Assembly: GCA_022457155.1 (NCBI GenBank)
Contig: JAJGOT010000321.1
Span: 636,001 to 700,000 of the forward strand
DNA from: Cladopsammia gracilis
Lineage: Eukaryota; Cnidaria; Anthozoa; Scleractinia; Dendrophylliidae
Length of the DNA: 64,000 bases
Reading direction: 5' to 3'
Position 1 is the first letter of the stretch. Each line of letters opens with the position of its first letter. This document shows, one piece after another, positions 10,443 through 21,735 of the stretch. Under the pieces are notes generated by a model. That model was not told the DNA's origin, searched no databases, and was given only the letters and a program-made list of their open reading frames with translations. The translations under genes and the position numbers were made by a program.

Positions 10443-11279
10443 GGCATGGAGGAGGCCATTGTATTTGTTTTAATAAACTGATGGTAATTTTTTGCTGTAT
10501 ATACTATTACTTGTAGATGCTTCAAAACTCCCTATATTGTTCCTATTACGCACCGTTAAGTCAGTTTAATTATGCGAACTTACACTGAACTATAAATTTG
10601 CATGAAAAATTAACACCTCGTAAAACGTAAAAAAGCAGCCAATTACATGCGCGTGATAAAACAATAAACCCACACTTTGTTAAAGTTCAAAAAATACCTT
10701 TATTAATAACAAACGATAACATGTTCAGTCTATTTTATAAATATTAGATGGAAAGAATCACACAAAGTTGGTTTCTTTTTTCATGGGGTTGATACAAAGT
10801 ACTCTGATTCGTTTTGGGGAAAATTAATCCTTTTGATTCTTAGAATACTTGTAAGGTTCAGCTCTACAGTATATCTGCAACGCTGTGATCACCTTTTAGG
10901 TTTTATCATCAACATCTAAGTAATATACAAATTGGATTCGAGGCCGTTTTCGTTTCGATGCTGGTGATAGTGTTTGTACTTTGGGGGAGGGGTCAAGAAG
11001 GCTGGGTTTAAAGGCAGAAGCGGTACTGCGGTAATGTTTTGTATGGTGGGCGCTAGTTTTGGACAGGGTGTCGCGATAAATGGATTTAAGGGTGTAGGGG
11101 TTGTCACCGCTGTTACTGTCGTAGGTTCTTGTATCAAGGTGGGTAAATTATCTTCGGGATGACTTGCAAAACTTCTTTTTATTTCATCAGACTGTTGAGG
11201 TCGTCCATTCACCTATCTTATGTAGCGCAGCGGGGAGATGAAAACAAATGGATGGAATAGAGCGAAGAGCTGGATTATA
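10443..11279. other. Intronic sequence, one Pro/Thr-rich minus-strand frame
   Basis: No supported exon. A 98-codon minus-strand frame (10916-11212) is Pro/Thr/Asn-rich (for example LAPTIQNITAVPLLPLNPAF) and could be an old coding fragment. It has no recognisable domain or convincing splice sites, and is recorded only as a possibility. Confidence 0.3.
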
Positions 11280-11432
11280 CAGTCAACTCTCTCTTAAGAG
11301 ACCGCCCTTGGTGCAGGAAAAAGTGGTCGCTTAAGAGAAAAATCAATTTGAAACAGTATTTGACTGAGAAACAAAACGGTTATTTACAAAGTGGTCGCTT
11401 ACGGGAAGTGGTCGTTAATAGAGAGTTGACTG
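11280..11432. mobile_element. 153-bp MITE, TA target site
   Basis: Inverted ends CAGTCAACTCTCTCTTAA and TTAATAGAGAGTTGACTG are flanked by TA (11278-11279 and 11433-11434). The interior repeats AGTGGTCGCTTA-type motifs. A second, truncated member begins at 63710. The TA site suggests a Tc1/mariner-type origin. Confidence 0.85.
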
Positions 11433-11788
11433 TAGCCGATAATAAGGGGTACTCGTTTGGGTTGGTTAGTTTCAGAAGTGTCTTCAGGTGCAATAGCTTC
11501 GGTACGTATATACAGCTATTGTGGGTTCACATACAGAATATATTTCAAAATATTCTTCACAGGGAAATATGCCGGCTCCATACAGCGATTACCTTAAAGT
11601 CAATGACTTTTAAGCGTACCTTAAATCTGCCATGTTGTGACCGACACTTCATGCGATACGGATTTAAGCAAGATGAACCCATAATGCCTTGCGGTCTTGG
11701 AATGTACCAATTCACAATTTTTCAGATAACGTTCATTGAAACAACATTTTTATTAGCAAAACTGAATTACATAATTTATCTATTTTAG

Positions 11789-12130
11789 GGTCTGGAGTTA
11801 CCCATTTCCAGCTAAAAAGGTTAAGGAATCAAGGCAAGCCAAGCTCGTCCGTGAAGGAAAAGGAAGAGGAAGAGGCATGGGCAATCTTGCACCCAAATTA
11901 CAAACCTCACCAGCTGAAAAAGAAAAATCAAGAACATCAAATGGAAGCACCCATTTGGAAGGAAAGATTGTCGATTCTGGAACAGGAAGAAGTATGACGG
12001 AAGAGGGCCAAATGTTTGCAAAATCCCTCGGAGATCGTGTCACAGGTGATCCAAAGACTAATGTTGATGGATCTAGGTATTGTTTAGATGCTGCAGAAAC
12101 GTCTTCCACAACAAAAAAAAACCTGTTCAG
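11789..12130 (+). CDS. Gene 1, exon: basic/Ser-Thr-rich linker
   Basis: The acceptor CTATTTTAG and donor TTCAG|GTAAGC bound an open frame of 114 codons. It starts with one base completing the codon left by the donor at 5605 (AG+G) and ends with two bases. The sequence begins WSYPFPAKKVKESRQ, continues with a basic Gly/Arg run (REGKGRGRGMGN), and is then polar and low in hydrophobics. No domain is recognised; it is probably a flexible linker between the KH-like modules and the coiled coil. The two spare bases at the end fit an acceptor at 13829 (CAGAG|T), joining FR/FS to PKLEMRARG in frame. The long minus-strand frame over this exon is antisense shadow. Confidence 0.65.
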
Positions 12131-13186
12131 GTAAGCTTCACGCGATAAAATATCGGGAACTCGCACTGAAAACGATACGATTTCTAAATGTTGATTCAAT
12201 TCAAAGCCGATTTGGTCTTTTTCTTTGACGACAAAGCAGTGTTTGTCAACTTATAGGCATTTTAGAAAGCTTTTAAAACTTTTGATTGTCCCTTTCTTTA
12301 CCCAAAAATTGTTTTTCTCGATCCCCAAGTCTGATTTCTTACTACTCAAGGGTACGCAGACTCTGGGATGAGTTGATTTAACAGCAAAACATGGACCGAT
12401 ATATTTAGTTAACTCGAAAAAAGCTATACTGATCTAGGCCATTTGAAGGCGGATTCGGCTAAAACTTTAAAGATGTATCGAAGAATGATGGAAGTACACT
12501 ATTTATGGCAGTGCTTTTGCCCACTAGAAAGGAAAATTAGTAAAACGGGATTTTGTGTTCAGGTTCTCTCGAAAAAAAAACCAACATGTAATATACTAAA
12601 TGAATTTAAAATTAAACTCCTCGACTATGTTATCTTCCAAGTCATGGATATAACTATATATTGTATGTGCTAATAAATAATTGTATAGGAAGTAGTTTTG
12701 CTTTTATTACGTTCGCGCAATTCTAATCTCGTGTTGGGTGCCCTGTGTAGTATCCGGATTGAATTCAGCTTTCCTCTGTTTCTCTCTTTGTTTCTCTCTC
12801 TGTTTCTCTTTCTCTCTGTTTCGAAACCACTTTAGCCCCCCAAGATTCTTTTGTCCTTTTCAGGGGCAAACTGGGCAGGAACTGGTATCTACTTTGGCAT
12901 CTTCCGAACTTTTTCACATACCTTCTTTTGTGCGAACGCATTTTTTATTTTTCCTAATGATTGATTACTACTCGTATAGAGGGTATGCACATGACGTCAC
13001 GGCGGCCATATTGGTGTACCAAAACAATAGAACGGCGGCCATGTTGGTGTACCAAAACAATCCTGTGGGATTTGAACGCTTTTCTTATGTTAACACTTTC
13101 TTTTGTTCCAATAAATTTGCATAGCTGCTTGCCACGTGAGTGCATACGCTCTATTGGATAACATTTTTATGTTAGTTTATCTTTTC
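12131..13186. other. Intron; CT-rich tract and a short duplicated motif
   Basis: No exon recognised. A TCTCTGTTT-type pyrimidine tract lies at about 12770-12825. At 12996-13061, CGGCGGCCAT(A/G)TTGGTGTACC plus AAAACAAT occurs twice in tandem with a 4-bp spacer. Confidence 0.5.
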
Positions 13187-13312
13187 TGTATGTATGTATG
13201 TATGTATGTATGTATGTATGTATGTATGTATGTGTGTATGTATGTATGTATGTACGTACATACGTACGTACGTACGTATGTATGTATGTACGTCGGACGG
13301 ACGGACGGACGG
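13187..13312 (+). repeat. Compound TATG / TACG / ACGG microsatellite
   Basis: (TATG)n runs into (TACG)n and then (GACG)n. All overlapping open frames (Met-Tyr-Val-Cys or His-Thr-Tyr repeats) are artefacts of the tetranucleotide period. Confidence 0.95.
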
Positions 13313-13829
13313 ATGGTCTCGAAATACAGACACGGAAACTGATTTTTATACTGCAGTAATCGTGGGTATTCAAAGCGATCGTATCAGTAAGCGACACGAT
13401 ATTAGCGTAAGGTAAATACAACCGTATTGTATATCAAAACGACAGGGTTTTGACAACGGGCTCAAAGTTTGTCGTGTCACTGGCCGGCATGATTTTTTCG
13501 GCAGAACCTTTCGATTTTTGGGACTTTCGAGAAACGAGATCCGGAGGCCGTTTTTCGAAAGTCTCGATAATTTTTCGGGGTAAAAAAGCTTTTTTATACG
13601 TGCAATGTGTACAAAAATATTCTAATTTCGAAACATTAATCGGGCTGGTTTGCGGGCTAAAAATTGCACCTCCATTTTTAAATATAGCTACGGGCCCGAA
13701 ACGTTGGGACTTTTAAGAAACGGGCCCAAGGACCGAATCGAAAGCGATGCAGTCACAAATGAAACCACGTTCATGTAAAGCTGCCTTAAATAATGCCAAA
13801 ATGCCATTTATATATTTTTATTTTCAGAG
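13313..13829. other. Intron 5' of kinase exon
   Basis: No exon recognised. CGGGCCCGAAACGTTGGGAC at 13691 on resembles the 3' half of the hammerhead-like motif seen in the kinase introns, but has no CUGANGA box nearby. Confidence 0.4.
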
Positions 13830-15354
13830 TCCGAAGCTAGAAATGCGAGCTAGAGGGGATAGAGAGTCAAGTCCAGCTAGAACTGCTCGGATCGAGCAGA
13901 AAGAAAATTGGCGAAATGAACTTGCGCAGATGCGCCGATCGCTTGATGATGAAATACGTTTGCACAACACGAGAGAGCAGGAATTAAAGGACAAGGAAAG
14001 AATAATAGACAGATTACAGAAAATACTAGAAGAAGAACAAGACAGAATGCAAAATGATCTTGCGCAGCTGCGCAAAACGCTCGATGACGAAGCACGATCT
14101 GTAGATGAACTACAGAGAGCATTAAGAGAACAGCAAGAAGCAAGAGCTGCTGTGGAAGAGGAGTTAAGCCAAGCAAGAATCGGTTATACCAAGCTTGAGG
14201 AACGATTACAGAATGAACAGTTGTCATATCAATCTATCCAACAAGATCTTCAATCGAAAGAAAACGTGATAAGAGAGCAAAAGAGTCGTCTGGAAGAAGA
14301 GAATCAGCAGAAAACAGCTTTGGAAGAAAGTTTGAGATGTTTGGAGCGACGAATGAAAGAAGACAGAAACAGTTACTTGTCCACCGAGAGGGAACTGCGA
14401 TCAGCCGTGTCTGCGGCTGATCATCGATTGCAAGAAGAGAATCAGCATAAAACAGCTTTGGAAGAAAGGTTAAGAAGCTTGGAGCAACGAATGGAAGAAG
14501 AAATAAACAGTCACTTGTCCAGCGAGAGGGAACTGCGATCGAGACTGGAGAATGAACAGCTGTCATATCAAGCTCTCCAACAAGATATTCAAACAAAACA
14601 AAACGTTATAAGTGAGCAACAGGGTCATCTGGAAGAAGAGCATCAGCAGAAAACAGCTTTGGAAGCGAGGTTGAGAAACGTGGAAGAACGAATGGAAGAA
14701 GAAAGAAAAAATCACTTGTCCACCGAGAGGGAACTGCGATCGGCCATGTCTGCAGCTGAAAACGCATTGGTCGAGTACCAGCGCCAAGAGTCACGTGACT
14801 GGATTATCCAGCGCAAAGAGGTTGTTTTGAACGTTGAAAAGATTGTGGGCGAAGGGGCCTGGGGCAATGTGTGCGAGGGGAAGTTTCGTGAATGTCTAGT
14901 TGCTGTTAAAAAAATCCACAAACTAATTCTCTCCGATTATAACCGTAGACTTTTTGAACGAGAAATGAGCATCGCATCTCGCTGTCGCCATCCCAATCTC
15001 TTACAGTTTATCGGTGCTACAAACGACGAAGAAAGTCCGTTGTTCGTTACTGAATTACTTGACACAAGTCTACGAAACGTTTTACATCAGCGTGCGCTAA
15101 ATCGCGGCGAAATAGTTATACTTGCCCTGGATGTCGCCAAAGGTTTAAACTACCTTCATCTCAATATGCCGCTTCCCATCATGCATCGGGATATTAGCAG
15201 TGCGAATGTGTTGCTATGGAGACGAGATGACTCTTGGAGAGCCAAGCTGTCTGACTACGGAGCAGCGAATTTCTTGCGTCAGAGCATGACAGTAAATGCT
15301 GGGGCCATAATATATTCTGCTCCTGAGACCTTCACTCCTCGGCAGTCAACAAAG
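13830..15354 (+). CDS. Gene 1, main exon: repetitive coiled coil and N-lobe/catalytic part of a TKL protein kinase
   Basis: The exon opens after TTTTCAG or TTTTCAGAG and ends at the donor ACAAAG|GTAAAA in phase 0, giving about 508 codons. Residues 1-310 are a continuous Glu/Arg/Gln-rich coiled coil with internal repeats of about 47 residues (ENQ.KTALEE.L..LE.RMEEE.NSHLS.ERELRSAVSA) and a second repeat type (RLQNEQLSYQ.IQQD). The kinase domain follows. The glycine loop is GEGAWGNV (about residue 340), the ATP lysine is in VAVKK, and the helix-C Glu is in RRLFERE. The catalytic loop MHRDISSANVLL is near residue 453, LSDYG near 475 (DYG instead of DFG), and SAPE near 498. All catalytic residues are present, so activity is expected. 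The remaining C-lobe is in the exon at 16671. The sequence fits the TKL group (MLK/shk-like Ser/Thr or dual-specificity). The substrate is unknown; the coiled coil probably drives oligomerisation. Confidence 0.92.
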
Positions 15355-15364
15355 GTAAAAATGT

Positions 15365-16030
15365 GAAATAAAATATTTAATCTTTAATCTTTAATCATTA
15401 TTTATACACGGTAAAAATCATACAGGTACAATAAATTCCTATACAATAACTAACATACTAAAACCTTAAAATTCTAATCTTAACATTAAACATTAACTTA
15501 CAACAATATGCCACGTAAAAACCTGATTTCCATGAATGCCGTGTTTAAAAATTATAATAGAGAAGGCATTTAAATTCACTTAATGAACAAGACTCTCTAA
15601 TGTTACAGGGTAAGCTGTTCCAAACGGTTGCCCTGCTGTAACTAAAACTATTTTTCATATAGTTAGTTTTTGGAAAGGGGACAACAAGTTTGTTTACCGA
15701 GTTCCTCAAAGAATAGTTTGATTCATTTCGCTTTATAAATTTACATTTGAGATATAATTCAGGTACCAGACCATTTAAAGACTTGAAGACCATTAAGGCG
15801 TTCTGAATTTGACGTTGAGAATACAAGTTTTTCCAGTTGAGTTTGTGAAACAAGGAATAAACATCTACGTCATAGTTTGACAAAGTTATTACTCGTGCAG
15901 CACGATTTTGTAGTTTTTGTAGCTTTTAGATAATGTTTTGCCACCATTACCCCAGACTGGGCTGCAGTAATCAAAGTGAGATTGAACTAGTGAGTTGTAT
16001 ATATTGAGTAGGATGAATTGAGGCACAAAT
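15365..16030 (-). mobile_element. CR1/Jockey-like LINE 3' fragment in kinase intron
   Basis: On the minus strand, 15883-15545 encodes the C-terminal tail of a non-LTR reverse transcriptase: SNYDVDVYSLFHKLNW, IQNALMVFKSLNGLVPE, then YSRATVWNSLPCNIRE and SLSEFKCLL. Upstream bases to about 16030 still read as the preceding segment (AARVIT-like), with frame breaks. The 3' end has an ATTAAAG-type short tandem tail (15370-15400), as in CR1-like elements. It inserted just after the donor at 15354; the paralogous intron of gene 2 lacks it, so it is younger than the duplication. Confidence 0.85.
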
Positions 16031-16670
16031 AGCTTAACTCCCTTTAGTTTATTTATTTAAACGCACAATCATTTTAAAATTTAAACCATGAGATAATCAC
16101 ACAAGGCTTTTTATAGGACTTTTTAACGAAGGGCTTGTGAATGTCATACGGGGCTTTAGCAGGCAACTGTTGTCTAGTAAATACTTTTCGAATTCAGTCA
16201 CGAGCCAAGAATGACTTAATATGGTAATGGTATTGGATTTATAAAGCACATTTTCTACGACTATAAGCTCAACTGCGCTTTACAATTAAACAGAGAAGTG
16301 AGATGGAAAGTCAGCATGTTTAAGGTATATATGAACAGTGATGGCAAAAACAAAAGCTATATTCATAAAGGAAGGGCGAAGCCCGAAACTTTTGGTACTT
16401 TTTAAAAACGTTTTTGGCACTTCTATTTTATTTTATTTCTCTTATTGTTGGTTGCATATAAAACCTATGTTTATGGCTTAGCTCTAACCAGTGAAACTTA
16501 GCTCAGCTGCGAATTACTAGAAATTAAGCAAAGTCTCAAAGGTTGACGCACCCCAGCTTGTCGTTGGTTGAATGTCGACATTTTTACGTTCCTTATAGGT
16601 TTCTATTTCGCCCAAGTATCATTATCGTCCACCATTTCATACAACTATTGCTTGTGTTTCCTTTCACCAG
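16031..16670. other. Kinase intron shared with the gene 2 paralogue
   Basis: Patches such as GAATGACTTAATATG match 38460-39030 in the same order, so the intron itself was part of the duplication. GGGCGAAGCCCGAAAC at about 16376 is the counterpart of the hammerhead-like core at 38743, with a decayed 5' box. Confidence 0.6.
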
Positions 16671-16868
16671 GTGGATGTGTACAGCTTTGGTGTACTGTTG
16701 TGTGAAATGTGCCTCAGAGAGCAGCCGGACCCTCAAGAGCGCCACAATCAGATAGGCCGGGTTAATCAGGATGCTCTGCGAGAGCTCATCCAGCGTTGTG
16801 TTGAAACAGACCCCGAGGCACGCCCTACTATGAGTGAAGTTATCCATGAGCTGGAACAACTCGTGTAA
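16671..16868 (+). CDS. Gene 1, last exon: kinase C-lobe
   Basis: Starts after CTTTCACCAG in phase 0 and ends with TAA at 16866-16868, giving 65 codons. It begins VDVYSFGVLLCEM, the subdomain IX helix F of protein kinases (D-x-x-S-F-G), includes the C-lobe RCVETDPEARPTMSEV (subdomain XI arginine), and ends in an acidic/hydrophobic tail, LEQLV. Together with 13830-15354 it completes a kinase domain of about 250 residues at the extreme C-terminus. It is about 80 % identical to the exon at 39037. Potential poly(A) signals are only loosely placed downstream (AATAAAAA near 17199). Confidence 0.93.
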   Translation: MDVYSFGVLLCEMCLREQPDPQERHNQIGRVNQDALRELIQRCVETDPEARPTMSEVIHELEQLV

Positions 16869-18480
16869 GAAAGTATAGTCTCATATAAAGATTTCCCAAG
16901 CAGGAACTATGCTATAGACAATCCAAAAAAGTATCCAGTCGGAAAACTTAAAAAAAAACATTGTGGGAACTCGTGAGATCCCATTTATAACCCTATTATG
17001 GTAATAATATAACGATAGACACTAAAACATCCTCATTAAGCCCCTGCATGACCCTTGTGTATAAGCCTTTTGTAAATATTGTGTAGGAACCTGTAGTATG
17101 AGTAGAAGTAGTATCTTTAATGACGTAAGGCTTAGGAGCTTTGCAGCTCGTTAAAACACGCTACGTATTTGCATCTAAGATTAAAAACTAAAAATCCACA
17201 GCAATTAATAAAAATACAGATGTTTAATCAAAAGGAACTGTATAACAATAATACAAAGGAAAACTGCACCTGTAACTAAATCGGATCCCATTCCGTTCCG
17301 AGATCAGTTATCGCTTCAAGGAGGAGTCCCCTTTAAAAAATCCCTGAGATAATTAGAAACGGGCATAGAAAGAAGCCCCAAAACTGTTGGGACTGCAAAC
17401 AGCATTTTAATAAAAATTTCAAGGACTTCAGTACGAGCATTTAAAAAATGCATTTGGTAATTTTATGGATTTTTTGTGCTTCATAATAAAATTAAGGCCC
17501 TTTAGGAAGTGGTTTAAGTAGTTACTTATTACACTAATATGTATTCAACCTGCACGTTTGCTTCTTATAATTGAAGTTACAAAATATTGAGAAAATGTCT
17601 GGCTTAAATAACATAGCAGATTTTTTGTTAGTACTAATTTTACCAATTACATAATGAGGATAAAAGTTTCGATATATATGTGACAATGATGGTTCTCAGT
17701 ATTTAAAGTTTTCTATCGGATTTAGCAAAAAAAATATATATATATAGCACCACCATCAACAACAAGCAAACCAAAAAAAAGGGAACATGTGCTATTCAGT
17801 ATTGTATGGGTTATCTTCACGTGGATCGTCCATGATCATGAGCCCAAGCGCAGCTGGACCAACACAGCTGTCCATGGTTTCTAACACTTGGTCTCACGAT
17901 TTCTCTTTTGTGGTAGATCAAAAGGGTAACGCACGCTAATTTTTGCTTCGTGTGCACCTTGCAGCATTTTAACGCACAGTTGTGTGAATAATTTGACTTT
18001 GATATTGTAGATTTGTTATTCTTCTAAGAAGACTACGTGTTTAGAAAAAAGAACGTTTGCAACTAACAGTGGATATAACAATAAAAATGTTTCAGTGAAA
18101 CCGAGAGGTTTCCAAGCGATCTGGTTAAATCGAATCTTGAATGTTCCAAGCCAGTAAACTAAAGACTTAGTTTATACAGTTAAACAATTAGGTTCAATAG
18201 TGAGACTTTCTAAATCAAGTTTCATCCCAACATTCCCTTAAAAAAGTGATCGATATTGTAGTACTTTTATGTTCTTTGCATCCTCCAAGAATTTATTTGC
18301 TTCACTTTGCATGCTTCTCCCAACACGGGCGGTGAGGGCATATTTGTTCGCCATGCAATAAAATAACGTACAACTCGAGTCTTGAATTAAAAATGTTGTT
18401 CGCTGATTGGTGATTTTATTGTATTTGTAGATATATATTTTTCTTGTTCTATTTTCATGTTTTTAAATTTTATATCTTAC
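16869..18480. other. 3' flank of gene 1, homologous to gene 2 flank
   Basis: No gene seen. Blocks such as CTATTCAGTATTGTA(T/C)GGG (17791), the CATGAGCCCAAG stretch (17837) and AGGTTTCCAAGCGA (18106) match 40050-40360 in order. The region therefore belongs to the ancient segmental duplication. It otherwise appears to be non-coding. Confidence 0.6.
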
Positions 18481-18497
18481 GTTTAGTTGATAAGTGA

Positions 18498-18518
<21 letters not shown>

Positions 18519-18534
<16 letters not shown>

Positions 18535-18581
18535 ACAATGGTGAGCCGAAGGCGAGCCATTGTAAACGCCCATACAGATCG
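18519..18581. repeat. Perfect 24-bp stem hairpin
   Basis: GATCTGTATGGGCGTTTACA continuing to AATGG is followed after 15 bases by its reverse complement. It shares the GATCTGTAT word with the adjacent minisatellite. Confidence 0.85.
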
Positions 18582-18623
18582 GACGCGAATATTTTATCTG
18601 ACTTATGAAATGAAACAACGAGT

Positions 18624-18899
18624 AGAGATCTGTATAAAAAGTTAATGCATACTAATTAGCTCAGCAGAGATCTGTATCAAAAGTTAATGCATACTAATTA
18701 GCTCAGCAGAGATCTGTATCAAAAGTTAATGCATACTAATTAGCTCAGCAGAGATCTGTATCAAAAGTTAATGCATACTAATTAGCTCAGCAGAGATCTG
18801 TATCAAAAGTTAATGCATACTAATTAGCTCAGCAGAGATTTGTATCAAAAGTTAATGCATACTAATTAGCTCAGCAGAGATCTGTATCAAAAGTTAATC
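18624..18899 (+). repeat. 42-bp minisatellite, about 6.5 copies
   Basis: The unit starts AGAGATCTGTATCAAAAGTT and ends TAGCTCAGC, 42 bp long and almost identical between copies. Only one or two substitutions are visible (for example GATTTG near 18836 and one AAAA change in the first unit). There are no interspersed unique spacers, so it is not a CRISPR array. Confidence 0.95.
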
Positions 18900-19047
18900 A
18901 ACTCAGTTAATCTGTATTGGGGTTTACAAACCTTCATTAAACATTCATTTCTTTTGTATTTTCCTTATGAATTATTAATGAATTTCATAATTACTTTATA
19001 TAATTATCTAATACAAGTGACACTGATTAAATAGAGCATAGTGTACA

Positions 19048-19290
19048 GTGAAACTTCCATTAAGGAGACACCATCGAGACCAGGAGAAGTGTCCCCTTAA
19101 TAGAGGTCATAGTTACAAAGATTATATATAAGCGTTTTACCGGTCTGGACCAGGAGAGGTGTCCCCTTAATAGAAGTGACCCTTAAATAGAGGTCATAGT
19201 TACAAAGATTATATATAAGCGTTTTGCCGGCCTGGACCAGGAGAAGTGTCCCCTTAATGGAGGTGACCCAAAGGAGTGGTTCCACTGTAT
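19048..19290. mobile_element. MITE with internal tandem duplication; member of a family also at 42550
   Basis: The ends ACAGTGAAACTTCCATTAAG and its imperfect inverted complement near 19290 enclose two tandem units of about 80 bp. Both carry GTGTCCCCTTAATAGA and TTACAAAGATTATATATAAG. The orthologous element at 42550-42852 in the duplicated flank has a different insertion. Confidence 0.7.
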
Positions 19291-20925
19291 AGTTATTATA
19301 TTCTGGTTTCCTTAGCCGTAATCCTTCTTTGCCTGCAAGACCTGATGTGAGTACCAGGGCCTACTGATCAGCTGCTCAGGTCCTGCCGGCACAAAAGGTT
19401 CTGGGGGCGAGAAAGTTATTTTGTTATTGGTTCAGAGCATGTGAACAGTAAACATGTCACCCACGTGGCACTCATTTTTGTTACATTGACACGTTGGTGT
19501 GCTGTAGCGAGTAGGGACTCTTTTAAAAACAATCACGACTGCGACGCCGAGGAAGACGTTACTTGAAAAAAGAATTCGAGCTCAGCTTTTGCACTCTGCT
19601 TTGCAGTTGTTTCAATTTGTTTAATTTTCTTAAACGGACACTGTTCCGCCGAAGTAGCCAAATGTCGCTTAGCTTATTCCCACGTTGTATCGCCAAATCC
19701 CACCAAATATACAACTTAGTTGGATAAAAAGATTCTATAGAGCAAAACAAAAACAGTAGCTTGAAGATAAAGTCTGGGGGGGGGGGAAGGGGGAGGGGTA
19801 CTGTATATGTCTGTTTATTTTTGAGTGGCGGTGTGCCGCTGGAACTCTGAAACCCTTAACCTATACCACACCATGTCAAGCTGATTTTGCAATCCTATAC
19901 TAGACTAAAAATATTATATGCGCGACGTTTCGGTGTCGTACTGACACCATTATCAAGCGAAAGCGAAAGATAGAAAAAGGACGCGTTTACAAGCGAAAGG
20001 AAATCTGCATACTCTAAACAAAAAGCTTAGCCCTAAGGGAATCTGACTGTTTGTTTTGTGCTCTCTAATCAGGAGCATTTCATACAATACCATCTGTATT
20101 TCCAAATACACTTTGATTATACTAGACTAGACACCGAAAATGCCTATCCTATCCCAGACTTGCTATTTTTAGAACTATATCACCATGTTACAGTCAAATA
20201 TACGCTAAATAAAACAATATCTTACAACGTCATGTACATTTTCTTTCTCTTCCGAGTTTCAATTCCTATTCTAGACTTAATTCTTCATACCACTGATCAG
20301 TTTTCCGGAAAATGATACCCAATACTACACCAAAACTCTCTGATTTTTATACCCTATCCCAGACTAAACTGCTTGAGAAACATACCCTTCACCTCGCCAT
20401 TCTTGTGCAATTTTCGCTTTTTTTAGCCGTTATTCTGTCTGTTTAATTCATTTCTTTGCTTCTATCACTTTGGAGACGTTTTCTTCCAATTTCGAGATAA
20501 TAACGCTAGCTTAAAGCAAGCTCCTGGCCATAATTATGAAAACACGATATTTCAGCCGGGACAATGTCCCTTTAATGTGACTGAATTGGCATGGACTGAC
20601 GAGGTTCGCCAAAGAACCGAAACTCGAGTCTTGCTTAAAGACATTAAGTTATGTTCATTCCTTGCTTAAGGAAAGGACTCAAGAATTTACTATGATCCGT
20701 GAGATTTACAAAACAGCAACTATGCTGCAGATTATCTGTTGGATGCCAAATCAAACGCTATCACAAAGCAACGGAGGTTTATCCTAGCTCCAACTTAGGA
20801 GCTATAAATTATTGCAAGAATTCATAATTTCACTGCAGTGGAATTATAGACCACGGCTTTTTGAGAGTCTATATCCGTGATGCCGGAAACACTTTCTCTC
20901 AAGTCTTGCACGCCGCAGGCTTTAG
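19291..20925. other. Repeat-rich flank, Penelope-type terminus, no gene
   Basis: 19320-19635 matches 42875-43160 and marks the end of the gene-scale duplication. A G-run lies at 19778-19786. GACGTTTCGGTGTCGTACTG at 19923 has the form of a PLE terminal sequence and holds a decayed hammerhead-like fold on the minus strand (19920-19958). 20085-20400 contains irregular CTATCC(T/C)AGACT-type repeats. Confidence 0.5.
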
Positions 20926-21432
20926 AAGAGGGTCGTGAAGGGGTAAAACGGGAACTGGGATTAGCCTTATTTTGGACTGGGAAAATGGGATTTACTCACT
21001 GGGACTGGGATTTAGCCACTGGGAATGGGATGAACAATTATAAAATGGGAATGGGATTTATTTTCTTCAGCGGTCTTTGCTCCAATATTTTGAAATAGAA
21101 AAATAAAATTTCTTAGCAATAGACCTTGCACTCCTCAGTAGAGACAGTAGAGACCGTGAAATCAGTATTTTTCGCCTTCGCGCCCGCGGTCTAGCTACCA
21201 GGCTTACACGGTTGCATAGTTAGAGGGTCGTGAAAGGGTAAAATGGGAACTGAGATTTGGGCCAAATTTAGGCTGGGAACTGGGATTTGGTCAACACGTT
21301 CTCTGCTCTGTTTCAGCTGATGTCTTGTATTCATTATATCGGCGAATTCATGGCCATGTGACAATTCATGATTATCCTGAATTTAGACCTGAGAACGTGT
21401 TGATTTGGTACCCCCCTTCACGACCCTCTTAG
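20926..21432. repeat. MITE-like repeats with AGAGGGTCGTGAA ends
   Basis: 21224-21432 has inverted ends AGAGGGTCGTGAAAGGGTA and the complement of CCCTTCACGACCCTCT. A second copy of the left end begins at 20926 and is followed by a GGGA(A/C)TGGGATTTA-type irregular repeat to about 21075. Confidence 0.65.
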
Positions 21433-21735
21433 AATCACGGCCTTAGAAATTTTACGTCTGCGCGCAGGCCGTTTGGCCGAGAGGTCTTGGGTGCGAATTG
21501 ATCATGCGCAAAGAGAGTCATTCCCGGCGGGCAGTTCGTGATTTTGGCGCTTCTTTCAACGAAATTCCATTTATCTTGCCGCTCGTTTTCAGCGTTCAAA
21601 ACTTGACTTGCTTTGAAAAGGACAGCTTGTGATCTGAGCCTTTTTCTCGTTCTACGTGTTCTGAATCAGCTGTATGCATTGTTTTTACGACATATCAACA
21701 AGCCTACAAGCATCGTCAAGTCAAGTTTCACCACC
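21433..21735 (+). promoter_or_regulatory. Presumed 5' flank of gene 2
   Basis: Sequence upstream of the proposed start. No clear TATA box or initiator was seen. The frame is open from 21613 without an in-frame ATG before 21736, so an upstream coding exon cannot be excluded. Confidence 0.25.

Noticed and set aside
11798..12199. 133-codon minus-strand frame
   Set aside because: It lies over the gene 1 linker exon, whose + frame has matching splice phases; the minus frame has no domain.
13187..13421. Open frames with Met-Tyr-Val-Cys or Thr-Tyr-Ile-His repeats
   Set aside because: They are created by the TATG/TACG tetranucleotide microsatellite.
18624..18899. Possible CRISPR-like array
   Set aside because: The repeats are contiguous 42-bp units with no unique spacers, in a eukaryotic genome; it is a minisatellite.
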